A stretch of 64,000 nt of DNA from Mycolicibacterium peregrinum (GTDB taxonomy: Bacteria; Actinomycetota; Actinomycetes; Mycobacteriales; Mycobacteriaceae), in NCBI RefSeq assembly GCF_001665625.1, contig NZ_LZSY01000061.1:38087-102086 (forward strand). The letters are read 5' to 3'. The position numbers were made by a program, and so were the translations under genes. The notes under the pieces are model-generated. The model made no database searches, was not told where the DNA came from, and saw only the letters and a program-made list of their open reading frames with translations. Below, piece after piece: positions 57,446 through 64,000 of this stretch (the stretch's first letter is position 1; each line of letters begins with the position of its first letter).

Positions 57446-58836
57446 TGTTGTTGGGCACCGGCAGTGCCGACGGCTGGCCCAGCCCGTTCTGCGCGTGCCG
57501 GTCATGTCGGTGGGCGCTGGTAGCCGGCGAGATTCGCGGGCAGACGGCAGCGCTCATCGACGACACTCTGTTGATCGATTGTGGTCCTGAGGCGCCGCGC
57601 GCTGCGCTGCGCGGAGGACGGACTCTGGCCGCGGTACGCCACATCCTGTTGACCCACGGGCATTTCGATCACGTCGGACCCGCAGCTCTGGTCATGCGGC
57701 ACTGGGTGGGCCGGACGGAGCCCCTCGACGTGGTGGGGCCGCCCGGTGCGCTGGATCAGTGTCGCGACTGGGTGGGGCCCGATGACCCGATCCGATTCCG
57801 CGCGGTACACCCGGGCGACGAGTTGATCCTGCCGGCGCCCGGAGGCGACTTTGCCGTTCGCGTGGTGGCTGCCGAGCACTCCGATGGAATCGTGGACGAC
57901 GCCGTCCTCTATGACGTAACCCGCTCGGGGACAAGGTTCCTATGGGCTACTGACACGGGCCCGCTGCCGGAGGAGACGCACGCGGCGGTGGCAGGCGCCG
58001 GATTCGACGCCGTCTTTCTCGAGGAGACCTTCGGTTCCCGTACCGAGCACCGCGCTGACCACCATGACCTTCGGTCATTCGCGCGCACGCTGGCCCAGTT
58101 GCGGGAATCGGGTGCGGTGCAAGCACATACCGATGTCATCGCTGTTCATCTGAGCCATTTCAACCCACCGGGGCCCGAACTGGCCCGGGTGCTGCGCCGA
58201 TACGGTGCGCGTGCCGGCCGGGACGGAGAGGTGGTGTCGTTGGGGGAGTCAACGGCGTCGCTGGCGGTCCCGCCCTCGCGCACATTGGTTCTCGGTGGCG
58301 TGAGGTCAGGCAAATCGGTGCAGGCCGAAACGATGCTGGCCGGCCAATCGCAGGTGGTGTACGTGGCGGCCGGCGGCCCTCGGCGAGGTGACTCGGACTG
58401 GGCGCAACGTGTTCAGCGCCACCGGGACCGTCGACCCATGGAATGGCAGACCGTCGAAACCTCCAACATCGCAGCAATATTGCGTGCCACCGGGGTGCCG
58501 GTCCTGGTGGAGTGCCTGGGTACCTGGCTGGCGGCGCGGATGGATCGGCACGGTTGCTGGGACGGTGCACCGGTGGCGTCGGTCGAGCGCGATGTCGATG
58601 AACTGGTGGAGGCCTGGCGGCACTGCGATGTCACGGCAGTGGCGGTGAGCAACGAGGTCGGCAGCGGCGTAGTGCCGGATACCGTCTCAGGGCGCCTCTT
58701 TCGCGATCTGCTCGGAATCGTGAACACTCGGATAGCCGCGGAATGCGACGAGGTGGTGCTCATGGTGGCAGGTACCGCGGTCCCGCTGCCGGGGCCCGGC
58801 GCCGGGCTCAGGCGGGAGCGCCCTGCCGCCCCCTGA
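57436..58836 (+). CDS. cobU: metallo-beta-lactamase-fold / CobU fusion protein
   Basis: 466 residues. Residues ~1-275 are a PhnP-like metallo-hydrolase: GTGSADGWPSPFCACRSCRW (cysteine cluster) and the HxHxDH motif ILLTHGHFDHVGPAALVMRH near residue 75, with further ligands AEHSDGI and WATDTGPLP. Residues ~285-460 are CobU: the P-loop LVLGGVRSGKSVQAETMLAG, then VSNEVGSGVVPDTVSGRLFR and ECDEVVLMVAGTAVPLP. CobU phosphorylates adenosylcobinamide and transfers GMP in cobalamin assembly/salvage. The N-terminal hydrolase may process a cobinamide or nucleotide intermediate. The gene follows the riboswitch/btuF remnant, so it is predicted to be B12-regulated. The last 29 bases overlap the convergent amidohydrolase gene. 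Confidence 0.88.
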   Translation: MDVMLLGTGSADGWPSPFCACRSCRWALVAGEIRGQTAALIDDTLLIDCGPEAPRAALRGGRTLAAVRHILLTHGHFDHVGPAALVMRHWVGRTEPLDVVGPPGALDQCRDWVGPDDPIRFRAVHPGDELILPAPGGDFAVRVVAAEHSDGIVDDAVLYDVTRSGTRFLWATDTGPLPEETHAAVAGAGFDAVFLEETFGSRTEHRADHHDLRSFARTLAQLRESGAVQAHTDVIAVHLSHFNPPGPELARVLRRYGARAGRDGEVVSLGESTASLAVPPSRTLVLGGVRSGKSVQAETMLAGQSQVVYVAAGGPRRGDSDWAQRVQRHRDRRPMEWQTVETSNIAAILRATGVPVLVECLGTWLAARMDRHGCWDGAPVASVERDVDELVEAWRHCDVTAVAVSNEVGSGVVPDTVSGRLFRDLLGIVNTRIAAECDEVVLMVAGTAVPLPGPGAGLRRERPAAP

Positions 58837-60529
58837 CCAGCCGGCCGGGTCGCGCGTCGGTCGGTACACCATTCTCGGCGATGACCTCACCGGAGACGAC
58901 GGTCGCGACGTAGCCGTCGGCGGTCTGGTCGAGGCGACGTCCACCGCCGGGGAGGTCGTAGGCGACGACGGGACGGTGCAGTCGCAGTGCCGCGTGGTCG
59001 ATGACGTTCAGATCAGCCTTGTAGCCCAATGCAATTCGACCGCGATCGGCCAGCCCAGCGACCCTGGCCGGCACCGAGGTCAGTTCCCGGACGGCGTCGG
59101 CGACGCTCAGCGTGCCCGTGCTGCGGTCGCGGACCCAGTGGGTCAGCAGGTAGGTGGGGAAGCTGGCGTCGCAGATCATCCCGTAGTGCGCCCCGCCGTC
59201 ACCGAGCCCCAGCACCACGTCGTCGCGGCGGAGCAGCTCGGCCACGGTGTCGAGTGAGTTGTCGCGGAAATTGGCCAGCGTGACCAGCAGCATGGCGTGC
59301 CCGTCGTCGTCGAGCAGGCGGTCATAAGCCTCCTCGAGCGGGTCGACGCCGCGGGACCGGGCCCGCGCACCGATGGAGTTCGACGGGTCGGGCTCGTAGT
59401 CGGGCTGTTCACCCAGCGGGTACATGTAGTCCCAGGCCTGCACCGCGAACATCAGCGGATGCCCGTCACTGGCCGAGGTGTCGTTCAGAATCCGTTGGCG
59501 CACTTCGGGTTTGCGCATCTCCGCGACCCGCTCGGTCAGCGGTAGGTGGGCGATCTCGCGGTAGCTCGGGTAGAGGACGAACGGATTGCCGGACAACTCC
59601 AGGCCGAGCACGAGTCCGATCGGCCGCGGGAAGATCTGGGCGGTGATCTCGCCGCCGTTGGAGTTGGCCTTCTCCACCATGCGCAGCGCGTCCTCGAAGA
59701 ACGCCGGGCCGGCGTTGCCGATCGCCAGCGTGAACGTGACCGGCAACCCGACGTCTGCGGCCACGTCGAACACCGTCTGCAGCGCCGGCTCGTAGTCACC
59801 CGCGACCAGGTCCGGCACGAACTGGATCAGGCCGCCGCCTGCGTCGTCGACCCCTCGCGCGATCGCCTCGATCTCGGCGTAGCCGGCGTCGTAACTGGGA
59901 ATCGGCCGGCCGCTCTCGGTCTTGTGGATGGTCAGCCGCGACGAGGCGAACCCCAGCGCGCCGCAGTTGACCGCCTCGGCGGCGAGCTTGCGCATCAGCG
60001 CCAGATCCTCGGTGGTGGCGGGCTCGCGGTCGATGCCGCGTTGGCCCATGACGTACACCCGCAGCGGAGAGTGCGGCAGGAACGCCGCCACATCAATATC
60101 GAGCTGTCTGGCCCCTAATGCGTCGAGGAACTCGGGGAACGTCTCCCACGTCCACGGCAGTCCGTCGACCATGACCACCCCGGGGATGTCCTCGACGCCG
60201 GCCATCACGTCGACGAGCACGTCGTGGTCGTCGGCGCGGCACGGTGCGAACCCGACACCGCAGTTGCCCATGACGGCCGTGGTGACCCCGTGCGCCGAGG
60301 ACGGGTTGAGCCGTTCCGACCAGATGGCCTGCCCGTCGTAGTGCGTGTGCAGGTCGACGAAACCGGGCGTGACCAACAGTCCGGTGGCATCGATCTCGCG
60401 CGTGGCGGTCCCGGTCACGGAACCGATCTGGGCGATGACGCCGTCTCGCACGGCGATGTCTCCCACGTACGGTTCGCCGCCCAGGCCGTCGACGATGGTT
60501 CCGCCACGGATGCACAAGTCGTAGGTCAC
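58808..60529 (-). CDS. amidohydrolase, N-acyl-D-amino-acid deacylase type
   Basis: 573 residues, GTG start (VTYDLCIRGGTIVDGLGGEP). The metal-binding HxH is in TPGFVDLHTHYDGQAIWSER near residue 60, a conserved NCGVGFAPCRADDHDVL near 90, and LGDGGAHYGMICDASFPTYL near 450. The C-terminus has GRIALGYKADLNVIDHAALR, the amidohydrolase closing beta-sandwich. Similar proteins hydrolyse N-acyl-D-amino acids or act as dihydroorotase-like enzymes; the substrate is not defined. Its 3' end overlaps the convergent cobU fusion gene by 29 bases. Confidence 0.9.
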   Translation of the reverse strand: MTYDLCIRGGTIVDGLGGEPYVGDIAVRDGVIAQIGSVTGTATREIDATGLLVTPGFVDLHTHYDGQAIWSERLNPSSAHGVTTAVMGNCGVGFAPCRADDHDVLVDVMAGVEDIPGVVMVDGLPWTWETFPEFLDALGARQLDIDVAAFLPHSPLRVYVMGQRGIDREPATTEDLALMRKLAAEAVNCGALGFASSRLTIHKTESGRPIPSYDAGYAEIEAIARGVDDAGGGLIQFVPDLVAGDYEPALQTVFDVAADVGLPVTFTLAIGNAGPAFFEDALRMVEKANSNGGEITAQIFPRPIGLVLGLELSGNPFVLYPSYREIAHLPLTERVAEMRKPEVRQRILNDTSASDGHPLMFAVQAWDYMYPLGEQPDYEPDPSNSIGARARSRGVDPLEEAYDRLLDDDGHAMLLVTLANFRDNSLDTVAELLRRDDVVLGLGDGGAHYGMICDASFPTYLLTHWVRDRSTGTLSVADAVRELTSVPARVAGLADRGRIALGYKADLNVIDHAALRLHRPVVAYDLPGGGRRLDQTADGYVATVVSGEVIAENGVPTDARPGRLVRGRQGAPA

Positions 60530-60603
60530 CTAACTAACGTACGACGCCACGGCCGATCGCGGAACAGGCGCGACGTGTCGGTGCCGGATGCAAGGATCGA
60601 CCG

Positions 60604-60990
60604 GTGATCGATCACTTTGGAATCAATTGCACCGACTGGGCCAAATCAAAGGAGTTCTACGACTCTGTGCTGGGCGTACTCGGGTACAGCCGACAGCTGG
60701 ACTACCAGGTGGCGATCGGCTACGGCAGTGAAGGTAAGCCCGACTTCTGGATCGCCGATGCCAGTGCCGGCGATGCCGGTGGGCCCAACCGGGAAATCCA
60801 CGTGGCGTTTCACGCGGCCGACGCCGATGCCGTGCAGGCGTTCTACGACGCGGCCCTGGGTCTGGGTGCCGAGTCGCTACATGCGCCACGCCTGTGGCCC
60901 GAATACCACCCGGGCTACTTCGGTGCATTCGTCCGCGATCCCGACGGAAACAACGTCGAGGCGGTGTTCCACGGGGCTGCCCCGCAGTAG
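60604..60990 (+). CDS. VOC (glyoxalase/bleomycin resistance) family protein
   Basis: 128 residues, GTG start (VIDHFGINCTDWAKSKEFYD). It contains both half-sites of the VOC fold: SVLGVLGYSRQLDYQVAIGY, then PNREIHVAFHAADADAVQAF and FGAFVRDPDGNNVEAVFHGA with the metal-type H and E. A metal-dependent dioxygenase or isomerase or a small-molecule-binding protein is possible. It stands alone between divergent and convergent neighbours. Confidence 0.9.
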   Translation: MIDHFGINCTDWAKSKEFYDSVLGVLGYSRQLDYQVAIGYGSEGKPDFWIADASAGDAGGPNREIHVAFHAADADAVQAFYDAALGLGAESLHAPRLWPEYHPGYFGAFVRDPDGNNVEAVFHGAAPQ

Positions 60991-60993
60991 CCC

Positions 60994-61482
60994 TTAGAGC
61001 TGTTCCAGTTCCGAGATCCGCCAGTCGCCGTCGACGCGGGTCAGGCTGACCCGGTAGGCCACCGCGTCCTTGGTCGACGGACCGCCGGCGGTCTCGGAAC
61101 TCTGGTCGACGAACGCCACCACCTTGGCCTCGTCGGCGGTCAGCGATTCCACTCCGGTGTTGCGGACAATCGCCGACTGGGTGACGTTGTCCGACTTCGC
61201 GCGGATCGTTTTCCGGTATTCGTCGACGGCGGTGCCGGTCAGGATTTCGGTGACCGCGTCGATCTCGGCCCGGCTGGTGGTCGGGGTGAAGCTCAGCGCC
61301 TTGACCACATTGGTCTTCACGAAATCGGTGACCTGCTCGCGCGCCTGGTCGTCGTCGGCGATCGGGGCGGGCGCCGGAGTGCTCTTGACCGACAATTGCC
61401 AGAAGCCAAGGCCGCCCGCGACGACGATCCCCACGATCAGCGCGATGACCGACAGCGTCCAGCCACGTGTGCGTGTGCCCAT
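60994..61482 (-). CDS. Mce-associated-like membrane protein
   Basis: 162 residues. A single N-terminal helix (TLSVIALIVGIVVAGGLGFW) is followed by an extracytoplasmic domain (DDQAREQVTDFVKTNVVKAL; AEIDAVTEILTGTAVDEYRK; KVVAFVDQSSETAGGPSTKD; SLTRVDGDWRISELEQL). The V-A-V-x-x-VDG-WRIS ending is typical of mycobacterial Mce-associated membrane proteins. Its domain resembles the extracytoplasmic C-terminus of the upstream kinase, with which it overlaps by one base (TGATG), so the two probably work together. Confidence 0.82.
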   Translation of the reverse strand: MGTRTRGWTLSVIALIVGIVVAGGLGFWQLSVKSTPAPAPIADDDQAREQVTDFVKTNVVKALSFTPTTSRAEIDAVTEILTGTAVDEYRKTIRAKSDNVTQSAIVRNTGVESLTADEAKVVAFVDQSSETAGGPSTKDAVAYRVSLTRVDGDWRISELEQL

Positions 61483-63023
61483 CAGTTCACGAACTCCAGC
61501 TTCGAGGCCTTGTAGCTGCCGTCGACGTGCTCAACGGTGACCCTGACCCGTTGCAGTGAAACCACACCGACCCGATTGACCGTGACGGTCACCTTGGTGT
61601 CGACGGTGACGAGCACGACCGCCTCGTTGGAGAACAACGATTCGACGCCGGCCCCGGTGACCGTTCCGTCGGTCTTGACGCCCAGATCCGTGGCCTTCTT
61701 TTTGATCTGCGGTGCTTGGTTCTGCAGGTCGGCGCGGAACTCGTCGGTGGCGCCGTCCATGATCGTCGCGAGATCGGTGTCGACCGTGTCTGCGCTCACG
61801 GTGACGGTGTGCAACGCGAAAGTCTGGGCGGCGTCCACGTATGGCTGCCACGACGGCGTCGTTCGCGCCACCGGGGCATCGCGGACGAACTGGCTGATCG
61901 CGAAGCCGATGGCGCACACCAACAGCACTGCGAGAACGGTAGGCACCACAACCCTTGCCGCGCTGCTCTTCTCGGGGCGGCGCGGCTGCGGGATCGGGCT
62001 CGGCCCCGACCAGTGGGGGGAGGAGTGCGATGGGCCGGCCACCGGGTGGGTGGATGCCGTGAAGCTCGGGGCCGTGATGACCCGCGGGGGCTCGGAAGAG
62101 AACTGTTGCGGCCGTGGCGATACCGACACCGGCGGCTGAGGCTGCGGTTGCGGCGTGGGGGGCCGCTGCGTGAGGGGAGCGGCCGTCGGCCGGGCGTCGG
62201 CGAGCGCCTTGGCGAAATCGCTGCACCGCGGGTAGCGGCCGGCCCGGTCCTTGGCCATCCCCTTGAGCATGACCTCGTCCAGGTAGGCCAGTTCGGGACG
62301 TTCGGTCCCCAGGCTCGGTGGGGGCTCGTTGAGTTGCTTGCTGATCACCACCGCCGGGTTGGAGTGGTGGAACGGCGAGTGCCCGGCCAGGAGCTGAAAT
62401 GCACTGGCTGCCAGCGCGTATTGATCGGCCCGCCCATCCATCGACTGCCCGAGGAGCTGCTCGGGAGCCGAGTAGGCCATGGAACCGACGGCCATGTTGG
62501 TGGCGGTGATCCCGCTGATGTCATCGATCCGACGGGCAACGCCGAAGTCGGCCAACAGGATTCGACGACGAGCCGCTTCGGGTCCGGTCAGCAGGATATT
62601 GGCAGGCTTCACGTCGCGGTGCAGCAGGTTGCGCTCGTGGGCGTAGTCGAGCGCCTCGGCGATGGCGGTGACGATCTCGACCGCTTCACGTAGGGAGACG
62701 CCGCCGGGGTGCCGCTCACGCACGTGCCGCGCGGCGTCGGTGCCGTCGACGTAGTCCATCGCGATCCACAGCTGGCCCTCGTACTCGCCGCGATCGTGCA
62801 AGCCGACGATGTGGGGATGCCAGAGCGAGGCGGCGATGTCGGCCTCGCGGTTGAACCGTTCGCGGTACTGGGCGTCACTGGTCAGCGAGGCCGGCATGAT
62901 CTTCAGCGCATCCTGGCGGGGGAGCCGCGGATGTTGGGCCAGATATACCTCGCCCATGCCGCCTGAGCCGAGTAGACGTTGAATCGTGTACCCGGCGAAC
63001 ACGTCACCGGTATTCAACGGCAT
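61482..63023 (-). CDS. membrane Ser/Thr protein kinase with Mce-associated-like sensor domain
   Basis: 513 residues. The kinase domain (residues ~10-270) has the G-loop [17 protein letters not shown] Lys, [13 protein letters not shown] near residue 133, LADFGVARR and the activation loop [21 protein letters not shown] Pro/Gln-rich linker ([20 protein letters not shown]) leads to one helix ([20 protein letters not shown]) near residue 360. The extracytoplasmic ~130 residues ([20 protein letters not shown] ... [20 protein letters not shown]) look like the Mce-associated-type domain of the next gene. It probably senses an envelope signal. Start is ATG 63023 ([12 protein letters not shown]). Confidence 0.93.
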   Translation of the reverse strand: MPLNTGDVFAGYTIQRLLGSGGMGEVYLAQHPRLPRQDALKIMPASLTSDAQYRERFNREADIAASLWHPHIVGLHDRGEYEGQLWIAMDYVDGTDAARHVRERHPGGVSLREAVEIVTAIAEALDYAHERNLLHRDVKPANILLTGPEAARRRILLADFGVARRIDDISGITATNMAVGSMAYSAPEQLLGQSMDGRADQYALAASAFQLLAGHSPFHHSNPAVVISKQLNEPPPSLGTERPELAYLDEVMLKGMAKDRAGRYPRCSDFAKALADARPTAAPLTQRPPTPQPQPQPPVSVSPRPQQFSSEPPRVITAPSFTASTHPVAGPSHSSPHWSGPSPIPQPRRPEKSSAARVVVPTVLAVLLVCAIGFAISQFVRDAPVARTTPSWQPYVDAAQTFALHTVTVSADTVDTDLATIMDGATDEFRADLQNQAPQIKKKATDLGVKTDGTVTGAGVESLFSNEAVVLVTVDTKVTVTVNRVGVVSLQRVRVTVEHVDGSYKASKLEFVN

Positions 63024-63077
63024 GCAGTGATGGTAGTCGGACCGGCCATCGGCCGTTTCGCGAGTAGCGTCGATGCC

Positions 63078-63608
63078 ATGGCTGCCGCTGACTCCAACGC
63101 CGGTTCCGATGCCGTCCGCGAATTGCTGCGCGACGCGTTCACCCGGCTCATCGAGCATGTCGACGATCTCACCGACGGGCTGACCGAAGAGGTGTCGAGT
63201 TACCGGCCCACACCGCAGGCCAACAGCATCGCCTGGTTGATCTGGCACAGTGCTCGCTGCCAGGACCTGCAGTTGTGCGACATCGCCGGGATCGAGCAGG
63301 TGTGGACCCGCGACGGCTGGAAGGATCGGTTCGGGCTCGATCTACCGGGCAACGACATCGGCTACGGCCACAGCCCCGAGGACGTTGCGAAGGTGCACGC
63401 CTCAGCCGAACTGCTGGCGGGCTACTACCTGGCAGTGCACAAGGTGACGCTGGCCTACATCGCCGGGGTGACCGCCTCCGACCTCGGCCGCATCGTCGAC
63501 AGCCGGTGGGATCCGCCGGTGACGGCAAGTGCCCGGCTGGTCAGCATCATCGATGATTGCGCCCAGCACCTGGGCCAGGCCGCGTATCTGCGCGGCATCA
63601 TCCCTTGA
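63078..63608 (+). CDS. DinB/DUF664-like mycothiol-dependent enzyme family protein
   Basis: 176 residues from ATG 63078 ([20 protein letters not shown]). DinB-like four-helix wording: [40 protein letters not shown], then [20 protein letters not shown]. The histidines in LIWHSAR and DCAQHLGQ are typical metal ligands. Members are mycothiol-dependent maleylpyruvate isomerase-like or unknown. It overlaps the next gene by four bases. Confidence 0.88.
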   Translation: MAAADSNAGSDAVRELLRDAFTRLIEHVDDLTDGLTEEVSSYRPTPQANSIAWLIWHSARCQDLQLCDIAGIEQVWTRDGWKDRFGLDLPGNDIGYGHSPEDVAKVHASAELLAGYYLAVHKVTLAYIAGVTASDLGRIVDSRWDPPVTASARLVSIIDDCAQHLGQAAYLRGIIP

Positions 63609-64000
63609 TCGCCCGGTGGTGGCCCGTCGTCGGCCTCACCGTCATGGTCCTGCTCGGCCGGGCCGTCCGTACGGGACCGGTGCCGATCGACAACTGGTTC
63701 CAGCAGATCGGCGTCGAATTCGGTTCGTATCGGGACGTCTTCCTGGTGCTCAGCCAGCCGCTGCTGGTGGCGGCCGCGTTGCTGGTCGGCATCGTCGTGG
63801 CGCTGCGCCAACACCGGAAACGGTTGGCGCTCGCCATGGTGGTGAGCCCGCTGGTGGCGATCACCGTCGTTCGCGTCATCAAGCCGATCTTCGGTAGGGA
63901 GAAAGGTGGTGCGCTGGCCTATCCCAGCGGTCACACCACGTTTCTCGTGGCAGGGACGAGCTTGCTCGTGTTGGTGGCAGGCATGAGGCTGTGGGTGCTG
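63605..64000 (+). CDS. PAP2-family phosphatase (partial)
   Basis: 132 codons to the window edge; the likely TTG start overlaps the upstream stop (TTGA). The translation [20 protein letters not shown] is hydrophobic, followed by further helices (VFLVLSQPLLVAAALLVGIV). The phosphatidic-acid phosphatase signature is visible: KPIFGREKGG (K-x6-R-type) and YPSGHTTFLVAG (PSGH). The C-terminal catalytic motif lies beyond the window. It is predicted to be a membrane lipid phosphatase, perhaps acting on undecaprenyl diphosphate or phosphatidic acid. Confidence 0.85.
   Translation, partial: MIARWWPVVGLTVMVLLGRAVRTGPVPIDNWFQQIGVEFGSYRDVFLVLSQPLLVAAALLVGIVVALRQHRKRLALAMVVSPLVAITVVRVIKPIFGREKGGALAYPSGHTTFLVAGTSLLVLVAGMRLWVL

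Overview
The window is high-GC actinobacterial chromosome and almost certainly comes from a fast-growing, non-tuberculous mycobacterium (Mycolicibacterium type). The evidence is the gene order LON-domain protein / Cdc48-like ATPase / pssA / psd / moeA / SDR / groEL, which matches Mycobacterium tuberculosis Rv0434 to Rv0440 (from memory, no search run), together with EspC/EspA-like type VII secretion substrates, a PGRS glycine-repeat protein, F420-type oxidoreductase and Mce-associated-type proteins, and frequent GTG starts with ATGA/GTGA overlaps. No rRNA, tRNA, CRISPR array, insertion sequence or prophage was recognised.

Layout. 0-2 kb: 3' part of an Lrp/AsnC regulator, a LON-domain protein and an alpha/beta hydrolase. 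2-9 kb (minus): an Mrp-type Na+/H+ antiporter operon, mnhA(AB fusion)-C-D-E-F-G, translationally coupled to a SAM methyltransferase. mnhD carries an internal deletion with frameshift, and a 35-bp unit carrying the mnhF ribosome-binding site and start is present three times. 9-14.6 kb: an ArsB/NhaD-type transporter with a CBS protein, a NarL-type two-component pair, and two SRPBCC proteins divergent from a TetR regulator. 14.6-19 kb: two paralogous three-gene cassettes (membrane protein, EspA/EspE-like, EspC-like), visibly AT-richer in part, flanking an SRPBCC gene. 19-25 kb: the conserved ATPase-pssA-psd-moeA-SDR block.

25-49 kb: an accessory block lying where M. tuberculosis has nothing between Rv0439c and groEL2. 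It holds a MerR/flavin monooxygenase pair, two PH-domain membrane proteins, a HAD phosphatase, a large secreted DUF1214-like protein, a helicase, a lipoprotein, a cupin, a second SDR, a TetR-sulfotransferase pair, a 1764-residue PGRS protein, an LLM oxidoreductase, a polysaccharide deacetylase and two convergent paralogous beta-propeller membrane proteins. Four copies of one palindromic intergenic element lie in or at the edge of this block. 49.5-51 kb: groEL with two CIRCE operators and a strong terminator.

51-64 kb: a hydrolase, a bicupin, a GAF-containing histidine kinase with a receiver-only protein and a NarL regulator, and a flavin-reductase-like protein. These are followed by a cobalamin riboswitch in front of a truncated btuF that runs into a metallo-beta-lactamase-CobU fusion gene, then an amidohydrolase, a VOC protein, a Ser/Thr kinase paired with a Mce-associated-type protein, a DinB-like protein and the start of a PAP2 phosphatase. 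The most noteworthy points are the mnhD lesion, the deletion-born riboswitch/btuF/cobU arrangement, the duplicated Esp-like triads, the PE-less PGRS protein and the dispersed palindrome family. All family assignments come from motif reading, without database searches.
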